Shown here piece by piece: positions 35,292 to 43,357 of a stretch of 64,000 nt of DNA. Position 1 is the first letter of the stretch. Every line of letters starts with the position of its first letter. The translations under genes were made by a program, and so were the position numbers. The DNA is from JAJDAT01 sp964570665. GTDB taxonomy: Bacteria; Nitrospinota; Nitrospinia; Nitrospinales; JAJDAT01. The stretch is from contig CAZMZH010000002.1 of assembly GCA_964570665.1 (NCBI GenBank), positions 186,001-250,000 of the forward strand, in the 5' to 3' direction. Below the pieces are notes generated by a model that saw only the letters and a list, made by a program, of their open reading frames with translations, made no database searches and had not been told where the DNA came from.

Positions 35292-35864
35292 TTAAACAGT
35301 TTCATTAAGTAAGGCGATGATGGCTGATTCTGTTTGCTTATAGCGTCCTTCTCCAAAATGGGAATAACGGACTTGACCGCGTTTGTCGATCAGATAAAAA
35401 GCCGGCCAATATCGGTTTGCATATCGCCTCCACAATTTGAAACCGTTGTCTTGAACGATGGGAAAAGTGAGTCCGCGTTTTTTTACCGCTTTTTTCAAAT
35501 TTCCAAGTTTTTTTTCGAAACCAAACTCTGGAGCGTGAACCCCAATGACCGTTAATCCTTTTTCGGCGTATTTTTCATGCCAGCCTTGAACATATGGAAA
35601 TGTATTGACACAGTTATAACAAGAGTAAGTCCAGAAATCGATCAATACAACATTGCCTCGCAAATCTTGCATGGACTTATAGCCTGAAGAATTTAACCAA
35701 TTTGTAAGTCCTTCGAAATCTGGAGCTTTAAATTTAACGGGTAACCACTTCGCGTTGGAATTACTCGAATGAGCTGAAACCAATCCTTGCCAACAAAAAA
35801 TTCCAACTAGAATTAATATTCCCAAGTATCTTCTGTTTTTCACAATAACTTTTGATATTTTCAT
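35292..35864 (-). CDS. TlpA-like periplasmic thioredoxin-fold protein
   Basis: A 190-residue protein with a signal anchor at about 10-30 and a redoxin domain with the active site C82-Y-N-C85 in DFWTYSCYNCVNTFPYVQGW. The later cis-Pro strand is YWPAFYLIDKRGQVRYSHFGEG. Such proteins reduce disulfides for cytochrome maturation or metal handling, or act as peroxiredoxins. It lies about 190 bp downstream of a DUF255 thioredoxin-domain gene on the same strand. Confidence 0.85.
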   Translation of the reverse strand: MKISKVIVKNRRYLGILILVGIFCWQGLVSAHSSNSNAKWLPVKFKAPDFEGLTNWLNSSGYKSMQDLRGNVVLIDFWTYSCYNCVNTFPYVQGWHEKYAEKGLTVIGVHAPEFGFEKKLGNLKKAVKKRGLTFPIVQDNGFKLWRRYANRYWPAFYLIDKRGQVRYSHFGEGRYKQTESAIIALLNETV

Positions 35865-36053
35865 AGTTTATTCATAGTTATTAATTAATTGTTGGAAATC
35901 CTCTTGATTTTTCATTAGTCGATTTCCAAAGAAAACCCTTACAAGGTTTATGAATTTTCTATTCAATATCAATAATGCAAACTAAACGAGATCGTTAGTT
36001 TGTAATGTTAATTTTTAGAGTAAGAGTTTTTCAAAAAATATTGGAGCGGGGGT

Positions 36054-38204
36054 CTAAAGTTTGTAGGCTTTTTTTTCATTTACGAGTTCAAGAATTTTTT
36101 TGAGATCTCCAGTTGGAAATTTGCATCGGTTTTCTTCGCACACATAAACCGTTGTTTTACCTTCAGTTGTAATTTTGTCCTTCAAAATTGGTAGCGAGGT
36201 CGGCTCATTAGGCTTCCGATAAGCTATAATTTTATTAGGCAAGAATTTGGATTTTAAAGCTTTTAATATTGGGTCGGCTGTTTTTAGCGGCCCTACAATT
36301 GCAATTTGTTTAGAGCTATCGCTAAAAAAATCAAATGCGATAAGCAATTGGGCATATGCTTGAGGGAAATTAATGAGTTTTTCTCCTATGGCCTCAAATA
36401 TTTTTTTTGCTTTATTTTTGTATTCGACATCCAGCGTTGCATTGTAAAGGCGAAGTAAATTTAGAGCAGATATACCATTACTATTTGGGCGCGCATTGTC
36501 CATGAATTCTTTTTTTCGAACAGGTAGGGCGTGAGCTCCTTCTTCGGCAAAGTAATACCCGCCTGATTCTTTGTCCCACAAAAGGTTGTCCTGTCTTTTT
36601 TGCAATTCAATTGCCCATTGGATCCAATTTGAGTCGAAATCGCTTTCATACAAATCAATTACGCCAGAAATTAAGTAGGCATAATCGTCTAAAGTTCCCG
36701 AATGTTCGGCAGAGCCAGCGCGAAAGCGTCTTAGAAGGCTATTATTCTTATCTAGATTTTCTTTTAAAAAAAGAGCAGACTTTTTTGCCGCCTTAAGATA
36801 TTTATCGTCGCCTAATACTTGGAAGGCTTTTGCGAAAGATCCAAGCATAAGACCATTCCAGGCTGTTATGGTTTTATCGTCCTTAAAAGGTTTTTCTCTT
36901 TTAGCTCTATGTCGGAATAATTTTTCTAAAATAGGTATTGCGTAAGGTCTTGAATTTGGAGTATTTGTTAAATGAATAACGTTAAGTTTTTTTTCTTTGA
37001 ATTCATAATTACTCCCTGACGAGAATGAATAATAGGTTTTAAATTTTTTGAATTCATTTTTATTTAAAACTAGTTTGACCTCATCTTTTAACCAAAGGTA
37101 AAATGTACCCTCTTCTCCTTCAGTATCGGCATCCTCGGCAGAATAAAATTCCCCATTAGGTCCAGTCATGTTTTTTAAAACGTAATCCAGAATTCCTCGC
37201 GCAACTTGTTCAAAAAACGGATTATTAGTAATTTGAAAGCCTTCTAAATAGGATTTTGATAAGGCGGCTTGGTCGTAAAGCATCTTTTCAAAATGTGGGA
37301 TCATCCATTGCCTATCCGTCGAATAACGGTGAAACCCACCGCCTAAATGATCATAAATACCGCCCCGCGCCATTGCCTCAAGTGTTTTTTCTATAATTTT
37401 TTTGGATGTTGTATCTCCGGATCTGCGAGCAATACGCGCTAATAAGGCGAGCTTCATAGTTGGGGGAAACTTTGGAGCCGTTCCAAATCCTGAATGGAGT
37501 TGGTCATACAAACTTAAAAGTTTTTTATGAGCGTTTTTTAAAATTGATTCGTTTAGAACAATAGAATCGACCGATAGTTGGTTGCGCGATTCCAAAAAGT
37601 TTTTTACTTTTTGACCAATCAACTTAATTCTTTCCGGTTGTAGTTTCCATGCGTCGCTTAGGCTTTGTAAAACTTCTAAGAGTTCGTCCTTAGGAAAATA
37701 AGTACCGCCAAAAAAAGGAATTTTTTGAGGGTCTAATATGGCTGTCATTGGCCAACCGCCACTTCCCGTCATTGCTTGGATAACATCCATATACATTTGA
37801 TCGACATCTGGCAACTCCTCGCGGTCTACTTTAATGCAAATAAAGTTAGCGTTTAATAAGGCGGCCACCTCTTCATTTTCAAAAGATTCCCTTTCCATAA
37901 CATGGCACCAGTGGCAAGTAGAGTAGCCAATACTAAGAAAAATGGGTTTGTTTTGACTTTTTGCCGCTTCAAATGCTTCTTCTCCCCAAGGATACCAATG
38001 AACCGGGTTGTCTGCATGTTGTAAAAGATATGGACTTTTCTCTTTTTTTAGGCGATTTAGTTTTAATGGTTGAGAATTGTCTGAAGCCAAAGCATGTCTA
38101 GCCAAATGTGTACCATAAAAAAAATAGAATGAAACTGCAATTAGGACTATAACCTGGCAAAATAATATAGGTTTTATTTTTTTAATTTTTTTTGAGCTTG
38201 TCAT
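36054..38204 (-). CDS. DUF255/thioredoxin-domain protein (YyaL/SPATA20-like)
   Basis: The 716-residue protein starts with a signal or membrane segment (about 12-30), then the DUF255 thioredoxin-like domain with C97-H-W-C100 in SIGYSTCHWCHVMERESFE. A large alpha/alpha toroid region resembling N-acylglucosamine 2-epimerase follows (GIYDHLGGGFHRYSTD; PHFEKMLYDQA; AWNGLMLGSFAKAF). The family is widespread but its reaction is not settled. A signal segment at this start suggests export, which is less usual. Its neighbour is a TlpA-like protein. Confidence 0.85.
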   Translation of the reverse strand: MTSSKKIKKIKPILFCQVIVLIAVSFYFFYGTHLARHALASDNSQPLKLNRLKKEKSPYLLQHADNPVHWYPWGEEAFEAAKSQNKPIFLSIGYSTCHWCHVMERESFENEEVAALLNANFICIKVDREELPDVDQMYMDVIQAMTGSGGWPMTAILDPQKIPFFGGTYFPKDELLEVLQSLSDAWKLQPERIKLIGQKVKNFLESRNQLSVDSIVLNESILKNAHKKLLSLYDQLHSGFGTAPKFPPTMKLALLARIARRSGDTTSKKIIEKTLEAMARGGIYDHLGGGFHRYSTDRQWMIPHFEKMLYDQAALSKSYLEGFQITNNPFFEQVARGILDYVLKNMTGPNGEFYSAEDADTEGEEGTFYLWLKDEVKLVLNKNEFKKFKTYYSFSSGSNYEFKEKKLNVIHLTNTPNSRPYAIPILEKLFRHRAKREKPFKDDKTITAWNGLMLGSFAKAFQVLGDDKYLKAAKKSALFLKENLDKNNSLLRRFRAGSAEHSGTLDDYAYLISGVIDLYESDFDSNWIQWAIELQKRQDNLLWDKESGGYYFAEEGAHALPVRKKEFMDNARPNSNGISALNLLRLYNATLDVEYKNKAKKIFEAIGEKLINFPQAYAQLLIAFDFFSDSSKQIAIVGPLKTADPILKALKSKFLPNKIIAYRKPNEPTSLPILKDKITTEGKTTVYVCEENRCKFPTGDLKKILELVNEKKAYKL

Positions 38205-38411
38205 TGAAAGAGATTTAGCTCCGGAGTAAATTTTGATTCAAAAAAGGATTTTGAAAAAACCTACTCTAACCGACATTTATTTTAGAAGTCGTTATAGAAA
38301 TTCTTTTTTATTATGATATTCGTTGGAAATTCTCTTAATATATAATACCGCGAATAGGAGCTAACTGTCAGTTAGTTAAATTAAAACACATGGAGTAATT
38401 GAATTATTAAT

Positions 38412-39701
38412 ATGCAAAATGCTCTATATAAAGCTAAATCTTCCGTAGCCATTTTATTAGGAATTACCACTTTTATTCTATTTCCATCTTTCTTTGGGGC
38501 TTTAGCGACTGGAGTCGAAAAAAATAGCCCGTCTTTATCTATTGTAAAAGCTGAAGATGCAGCTCGCGAAGCGCTAGCGGCGACTTTATTTTATCGATTT
38601 CAGGAATGGGCAGGTCTTTTTAAAGATCGTATCGCAAAATTAGAATTGCAGCCAGACACCATTCAAAATCGAATAGAGTTAATGAAGTATTATTTTTTTA
38701 TGGCTGGGATTAACGTTGAATGGTCGCACGCTTTAGCGTTTACAAGCCAATATAAAATTGATTCTTTAGCGGAGGATTGTTATCGCTTTATTAAACTTTC
38801 CAAGGAAACCGCTCAAAAACTGTTGGACTCTGAAAATTTGACAGATCGGCAAAAAGCCGAAAGTTACTTATATCTTGGCGCTGCAGAAGGTTATTTGGGG
38901 ATTTTTGAATATGGCGCAGGAAATCTATTTCAAGCATTAATCAATGGGTTTCAAGCAGACGGTCATTTGGAAGAAGCGTTGCAATTAGACCCAGGAAGAA
39001 AAGAAGCGTATTTAGGGCTAGGGATTTATAGATATGGGAATAGTCGGGTAGGAGGTATTGGAAACTTTATTATGCAAGGAGGGCGCGATCTTCGGCAAGT
39101 AGGAATTGAGCATTTGGAACGATCAGTGCGTTTGGACGATATTTCAACGCCATTGGCTATTAAAACGCTAATTTGGTTTTATATCTCGGAACAAATTAAC
39201 CCAGCTAATGCGGGTTTGGCTGACAATCATCCTCTTTCAGCGAAGGTAGGTAAAGTTAGATCCAGAGAGCTTATGGACTTATTGGAACGTAAATTTTTAT
39301 CTCGGTCTTCAGAATCCAGTTTTCCTGGGAATAAAGAGTTAGCGATGATGAAAGCAATTCAAGATTTATTAGATGAAAAATACGAAAAGGGAAAAGAAAA
39401 TTTTTTGAAAGTTCTCGAAATAATTGAAACACTTAAAAATAAAATGAATTTTCCAGTAAACCCACAACAAGCAGAGTCTATTCAAGCTGGTATTAGATTT
39501 ACCGAAACTATGGAAGCGGGTCTTAAGGTTAAGAATTTAAAGAAAGGTTCTCATGAAGCTTGCCAAAACATTCAAAATCAAATCGATTATATGGATAATG
39601 GCGGCACGGTTTTACAATACGATTCAGAAGCTGTTCGAAACGATATTGATTCGGTTTTTTATAAACGGTTAGTGAATCTCTCCGACAACTTAAGCTGTTG
39701 A
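38412..39701 (+). CDS. Exported TPR-like helical protein, function unknown
   Basis: A 429-residue protein with a signal peptide (hydrophobic core about 10-32). The body is all helical with TPR-like spacing (ESYLYLGAAEGYLGIFEYG; LDPGRKEAYLGLGIYRYGNS), then a second helical region and coiled segments at about 290-400. It is similar in character to proteins that scaffold envelope complexes. A palindrome AACCTATAGGTT followed by T residues overlaps the stop; it could be a weak terminator. I do not know a family. Confidence 0.6.
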   Translation: MQNALYKAKSSVAILLGITTFILFPSFFGALATGVEKNSPSLSIVKAEDAAREALAATLFYRFQEWAGLFKDRIAKLELQPDTIQNRIELMKYYFFMAGINVEWSHALAFTSQYKIDSLAEDCYRFIKLSKETAQKLLDSENLTDRQKAESYLYLGAAEGYLGIFEYGAGNLFQALINGFQADGHLEEALQLDPGRKEAYLGLGIYRYGNSRVGGIGNFIMQGGRDLRQVGIEHLERSVRLDDISTPLAIKTLIWFYISEQINPANAGLADNHPLSAKVGKVRSRELMDLLERKFLSRSSESSFPGNKELAMMKAIQDLLDEKYEKGKENFLKVLEIIETLKNKMNFPVNPQQAESIQAGIRFTETMEAGLKVKNLKKGSHEACQNIQNQIDYMDNGGTVLQYDSEAVRNDIDSVFYKRLVNLSDNLSC

Positions 39702-39801
39702 ACCTATAGGTTTTTTCTTAAAATCATTCCTAAATAGTAAGGTCTTAGGTTTTTGCCCGACTAATAGCAAAAAGAATTTTTAAACTTAGTTGGCGGAGTC
39801 G

Positions 39802-40719
39802 ATGAAAAGTACTTTTTATTTCTATTTAGTTTTGATTTCGTGTTCTTTTCTTGTTGGATTTGACCTTTCAAAACACTCCATTCCGCCAAATGAAATATAT
39901 AGTGGCGGTCCTCCAAAAGACGGTATCCCTTCGATTGATAATCCTCGCTTTATTTCTGGCTCAAAAGCAGAAGAAAGTTTTCTAAATGATAAAGATAGGA
40001 TCGTCGGTGTTTTTTTAAATGGTAAAGCCAAAGCGTACCCAATCCGAATTTTGAATTGGCATGAAATCGTAAATGATCGCATAAGGGGTAAGTCTATTGT
40101 TGTGACGTTTTGTCCATTATGCGGAACTGGAATGGTTTTTGATTCTAATGTTAATGGCAAACCTTCTAGTTTTGGAGTTTCAGGTTTGCTTTATCAGAGT
40201 GATATGTTGCTTTATGACCGTGAAACTGAAAGTTTGTGGTCGCAAATAAAATCTTCTGCTGTTGCCGGGGATTTAACTGGAGTTCGTTTGAAATTATTGC
40301 CATCTACTCAGACAACATGGAAAGCATGGAAGAAAAAACATCCCGAATCTTTAGTTTTATCAACTAAGACAGGATATAAACGAAACTATGAGAAAGATCC
40401 ATATAAAGACTATTATTCAAGTTCGAATTTAATGTTTAAAGTTAATCAAAAGAAAAATTGGTACCATCCAAAAGAACAGGTTATAGGGGTAGTTGTGGGG
40501 GATTCGGCCAAAGTTTATCCATTTTCTGAATTATCTAAAGTTTCCACTCCTATTAAGGATGTCGTGGGAGGGGTTGTTTTAAAAATTTATTACGATTCTA
40601 ACTCTAGAACTGCAAGCATTCAGAATTTAGAAGACGAACTATATCCATCTGTAGTGGGTTTTTGGTTTGCTTGGTATGCATTTCATCCAAATACGGAAGT
40701 TTATAAAGGAAAGCTTTGA
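39802..40719 (+). CDS. DUF3179 exported protein
   Basis: I choose the ATG at 39802 (305 residues) because GGCGGAG lies at the right distance; the open frame extends to a TTG at 39790. After a signal peptide (about 4-20) comes the DUF3179 core: KAYPIRILNWHEIVND with H87, TFCPLCGTGMVFD with C104 and C107, then WSQ and TVWKxW-like blocks. The family is exported and of unknown function; the Cys and His residues suggest metal or redox chemistry. It overlaps the next gene (TGATG). Confidence 0.85.
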   Translation: MKSTFYFYLVLISCSFLVGFDLSKHSIPPNEIYSGGPPKDGIPSIDNPRFISGSKAEESFLNDKDRIVGVFLNGKAKAYPIRILNWHEIVNDRIRGKSIVVTFCPLCGTGMVFDSNVNGKPSSFGVSGLLYQSDMLLYDRETESLWSQIKSSAVAGDLTGVRLKLLPSTQTTWKAWKKKHPESLVLSTKTGYKRNYEKDPYKDYYSSSNLMFKVNQKKNWYHPKEQVIGVVVGDSAKVYPFSELSKVSTPIKDVVGGVVLKIYYDSNSRTASIQNLEDELYPSVVGFWFAWYAFHPNTEVYKGKL

Positions 40720-41420
40720 TGAATAAGAAAATTTTACTTGTGATTGTTGCTATTTTGGGCGTTACTTCGTTTTTTTATTTTGACCTGGGGCAATATTTAT
40801 CTCTTGAGAGCTTAAAAGAGAATAAAGAAAAACTAAACGAATTTTATCAGGCAAACTCCACTACTATGATTTTAGGGTTTATCGGAATTTATATAATCTC
40901 AACTGCATTTTCATTACCCGGGGCGACTATTTTAACATTAGCGGGTGGAGCAATTTTTGGGCCTTGGATGGGAACTTTAGCTGTCAATGTTGGAGCAACG
41001 GTAGGCGCTACGCTAGCTTTTTTAGCCGCTCGCTTTTTATTGCGGGATTGGGTCGAACAAAAGTTCGGAGACAGACTTAAACCATTTAATGAAGGTTTTT
41101 CCAATAATGCAGTTAATTATATTCTTTTCTTAAGGTTGGTACCCTTATTTCCCTTTTTCCTAGTTAATTTGGTTTCCGGATTGACTCAAGTACCGATCAG
41201 AATTTATTTTTTTGGAACTATGTTTGGAACTTTGCCAGGAACGTTTGTTTATACAAACGCAGGAAGCAATTTAGCCTCTATTGAATCGCTGAGCGATATT
41301 GCTTCTCCAGGCGTTATTGGAGCCTTTGTTTTATTGGGAGTATTTGCTCTTATACCCACTATTTATAATAAATATAAAAACAAGAAATCTGCGTCAACTG
41401 CCGAAGTTTTGAAGAACTAA
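40719..41420 (+). CDS. VTT-domain (TVP38/DedA-like) membrane protein
   Basis: The 233-residue protein, starting at the ATG that overlaps the DUF3179 stop, has about six hydrophobic segments. The SNARE-associated/VTT core is visible: FSLPGATILTLAGGAIFGPWMGTL with the G-rich re-entrant loop, FLRLVPLFPFFLVNLVSG and FGTMFGTLPGTFVYTNAGS. This matches TVP38/TMEM64 proteins, which are implicated in lipid flipping. Translational coupling suggests a shared role with the DUF3179 protein. It is convergent with the GT2 gene with a 4-bp overlap. Confidence 0.88.
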   Translation: MNKKILLVIVAILGVTSFFYFDLGQYLSLESLKENKEKLNEFYQANSTTMILGFIGIYIISTAFSLPGATILTLAGGAIFGPWMGTLAVNVGATVGATLAFLAARFLLRDWVEQKFGDRLKPFNEGFSNNAVNYILFLRLVPLFPFFLVNLVSGLTQVPIRIYFFGTMFGTLPGTFVYTNAGSNLASIESLSDIASPGVIGAFVLLGVFALIPTIYNKYKNKKSASTAEVLKN

Positions 41421-42430
41421 ATCCAGCGAGAAATTATCTTCCAATAGATATTTAGAATTGGGTTGAGTAATATATCTAGTAAATTACTTTGGATTCCAGC
41501 AATTTTTAATTTTCCTTCGTATAGTCGACATATTTCTTGATCGGAAGTATTTCTTTCGCGTTGTAGTTTTCTTCGTTTGACTAAAATCCTAGGAAGGATA
41601 TCTACAATTTCTGGATAACTTTTAATTTTTAAAAAAAACCATCCATTAGTTATTGAATGAGCAATTTGCGCCAATTCTATTAAAATAAGCGCAGGCAAAA
41701 TCAAAAATAAAGTTTTTAACTCAAGGTTCTTTATTAAAAGAAAAAGTCGATTTTTTTCTGAAGAATAATATTTAAAAACTCCCTTGTTGAAATGGTAGTG
41801 ATGATAAATTTCAGCATTAGGAGTTACCCGAATTTTCCATCCAAATAAACGTATTCTCCAAGAGAGATCGTGATCTTCGTGATAAAGAAATAGATCGGGG
41901 TCAAACGATCCTACGGATTCATAAATTTCTCGCCTGAACATAAAAATGCCGCCACATGCCGTTTCCATAGGTTCTAAATTGTTTGGATCTGTTTTATCAA
42001 CAAGATTTGGGCAACAAATGGAAGTATAGTGAACTAGAACGCCATAAGAATTAATTACATTCCGTTTTTCATAATAAAGAATTTTTGGGATTGCCGCTCC
42101 AGTATTTGGCTCTGCATCCAAAATGTTGGCAAGCTCTTTAAGGCTATTTGGTCTAAGGTATAAATCATTGTTAAGGAAAATAAAATAATCGCCTGAGGCA
42201 ATTTCTAAACCTTTATTTACGGCTGGTCCAAAACCTAAGTTTTTCCCATTTTCTAAAAGCCGAACGTTTGGATATTTAACCTGAACCGCTTCAATTGATC
42301 CATCTTTAGAACCATTATCGGAAACTATAATTTCTAAGTTTGGATAATCTTGATTGTTTAATGATTCTAAACAATCCAGTAAAACTTCTTTCCCATTCCA
42401 ATTGACGACGATTGCAGAAATTTTTTTCAA
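41417..42430 (-). CDS. Family 2 glycosyltransferase
   Basis: The 337-residue protein is a GT-A enzyme: ISAIVVNWNGKEVLLDCLESL, SDNGSKDGS for UDP/dTDP-sugar, FLNNDLYLRPNSL as the metal-binding NDx site and FLYHEDHDLSWRIRLFGWK, typical of rhamnosyltransferase-like WbbL proteins. A hydrophobic stretch near 245-265 may tether it to the membrane. It overlaps the upstream LbH gene by 4 bp. It adds a sugar to a cell-surface glycan. Confidence 0.88.
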   Translation of the reverse strand: MKKISAIVVNWNGKEVLLDCLESLNNQDYPNLEIIVSDNGSKDGSIEAVQVKYPNVRLLENGKNLGFGPAVNKGLEIASGDYFIFLNNDLYLRPNSLKELANILDAEPNTGAAIPKILYYEKRNVINSYGVLVHYTSICCPNLVDKTDPNNLEPMETACGGIFMFRREIYESVGSFDPDLFLYHEDHDLSWRIRLFGWKIRVTPNAEIYHHYHFNKGVFKYYSSEKNRLFLLIKNLELKTLFLILPALILIELAQIAHSITNGWFFLKIKSYPEIVDILPRILVKRRKLQRERNTSDQEICRLYEGKLKIAGIQSNLLDILLNPILNIYWKIISRWI

Positions 42431-43224
42431 GGTTTAGATATTTTCCCAAAAGTAGTTCCAGGTGGGTAAAAGCCTTTAGGTAAGCTAGAGTTTGGATATA
42501 TTATGCTACCTTTACCCACAAAACTCCCTGGAAAGGTAACGGCATTACAACCCAATTCTACATTGTCGCCTATAATGGCCCCTAGTTTTGGCCTTTGTGA
42601 GTCAATGATCTCTCCTTTATGTTTAATCATTATGGCGCGAATGGGGTTTTCTTCTTTTTTTTCTTCTAAACTGCGAAATTGTAAGTTAGCGAGTTTAGAT
42701 CCAGCTCCCATGTTGACATAGCTGCCGACTATACTGTCGCCAATATAATTAAAATGTCCGCATTCCGAATGGTTCATTAGTAGGCTATTTTTTACCTCTG
42801 TGGCGTGGCCAATTACACAATTGTTCCCGGTAAGAACATTTCCTCTTATATAGGCCCCTTGCCTTACATCGCAAACTTCTCCGATTACTGCGGGACCTTT
42901 GATAATGGCTGTTGGCTCTAAAATAGTTCCTTTTCCAATCCAGACTCCGAGCGCTGGAGAAAATAGTGAGGTTTTTGCTTCGAACCAATCTTCAATTATT
43001 AAGCAAGACTCTTTAAACTTTCCTTCTCTGGCTTGAAAAAGACTTTTTTTAAATCCTGTTTTAAGTTCTTCCCATGAGTTGCTCGATTGAAGTTGTATTA
43101 AAAGTTTAGGTAAATAAGTTTCTAATCGATTTAGCGGCTCCCACAAAACATTTGAGTTTTGAAATAAATCTTTATGGCCGAAATCGTTTAAATGATCGAA
43201 GTAGTCTTGAAATATTTTTGACAT
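42427..43224 (-). CDS. Left-handed beta-helix protein, GlmU C-domain-like
   Basis: A 265-residue protein with a helical N-terminal third, then hexapeptide turns from about 90 (GVWIGKGTILEPTAIIKGPAVIGEVCDV; NNCVIGHATEVKNS; GDNVELGCNAVTFPGSFVGKGS). This is the acyltransferase-type helix of sugar nucleotidyltransferases. The N-terminal nucleotidyltransferase domain of GlmU is absent. It probably acetylates a sugar or forms a half of a split enzyme; it is operon-linked to a GT2 and a phosphohexomutase. SMGAGSKLANL-type motif (NMGAGSKLANL) matches the GlmU acetyltransferase loop. Confidence 0.75.
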   Translation of the reverse strand: MSKIFQDYFDHLNDFGHKDLFQNSNVLWEPLNRLETYLPKLLIQLQSSNSWEELKTGFKKSLFQAREGKFKESCLIIEDWFEAKTSLFSPALGVWIGKGTILEPTAIIKGPAVIGEVCDVRQGAYIRGNVLTGNNCVIGHATEVKNSLLMNHSECGHFNYIGDSIVGSYVNMGAGSKLANLQFRSLEEKKEENPIRAIMIKHKGEIIDSQRPKLGAIIGDNVELGCNAVTFPGSFVGKGSIIYPNSSLPKGFYPPGTTFGKISKP

Positions 43225-43357
43225 TAATTAACGAGGAGATTTATCTTTTTAAAATTAAATTGAGGATTCAAGCGAAATAGGGCAGTCTATTTTGATTTAT
43301 TAATAGACCTAAAGGAAGGATAAAATATTATTTTTTTTGGAATTTGATATGGTTTTT

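Noticed and set aside
35102..35356. 84-codon frame on the minus strand overlapping the TlpA-like gene
   Set aside because: It overlaps the end of the well-supported TlpA-like gene, has no ribosome site of its own, and is low complexity.
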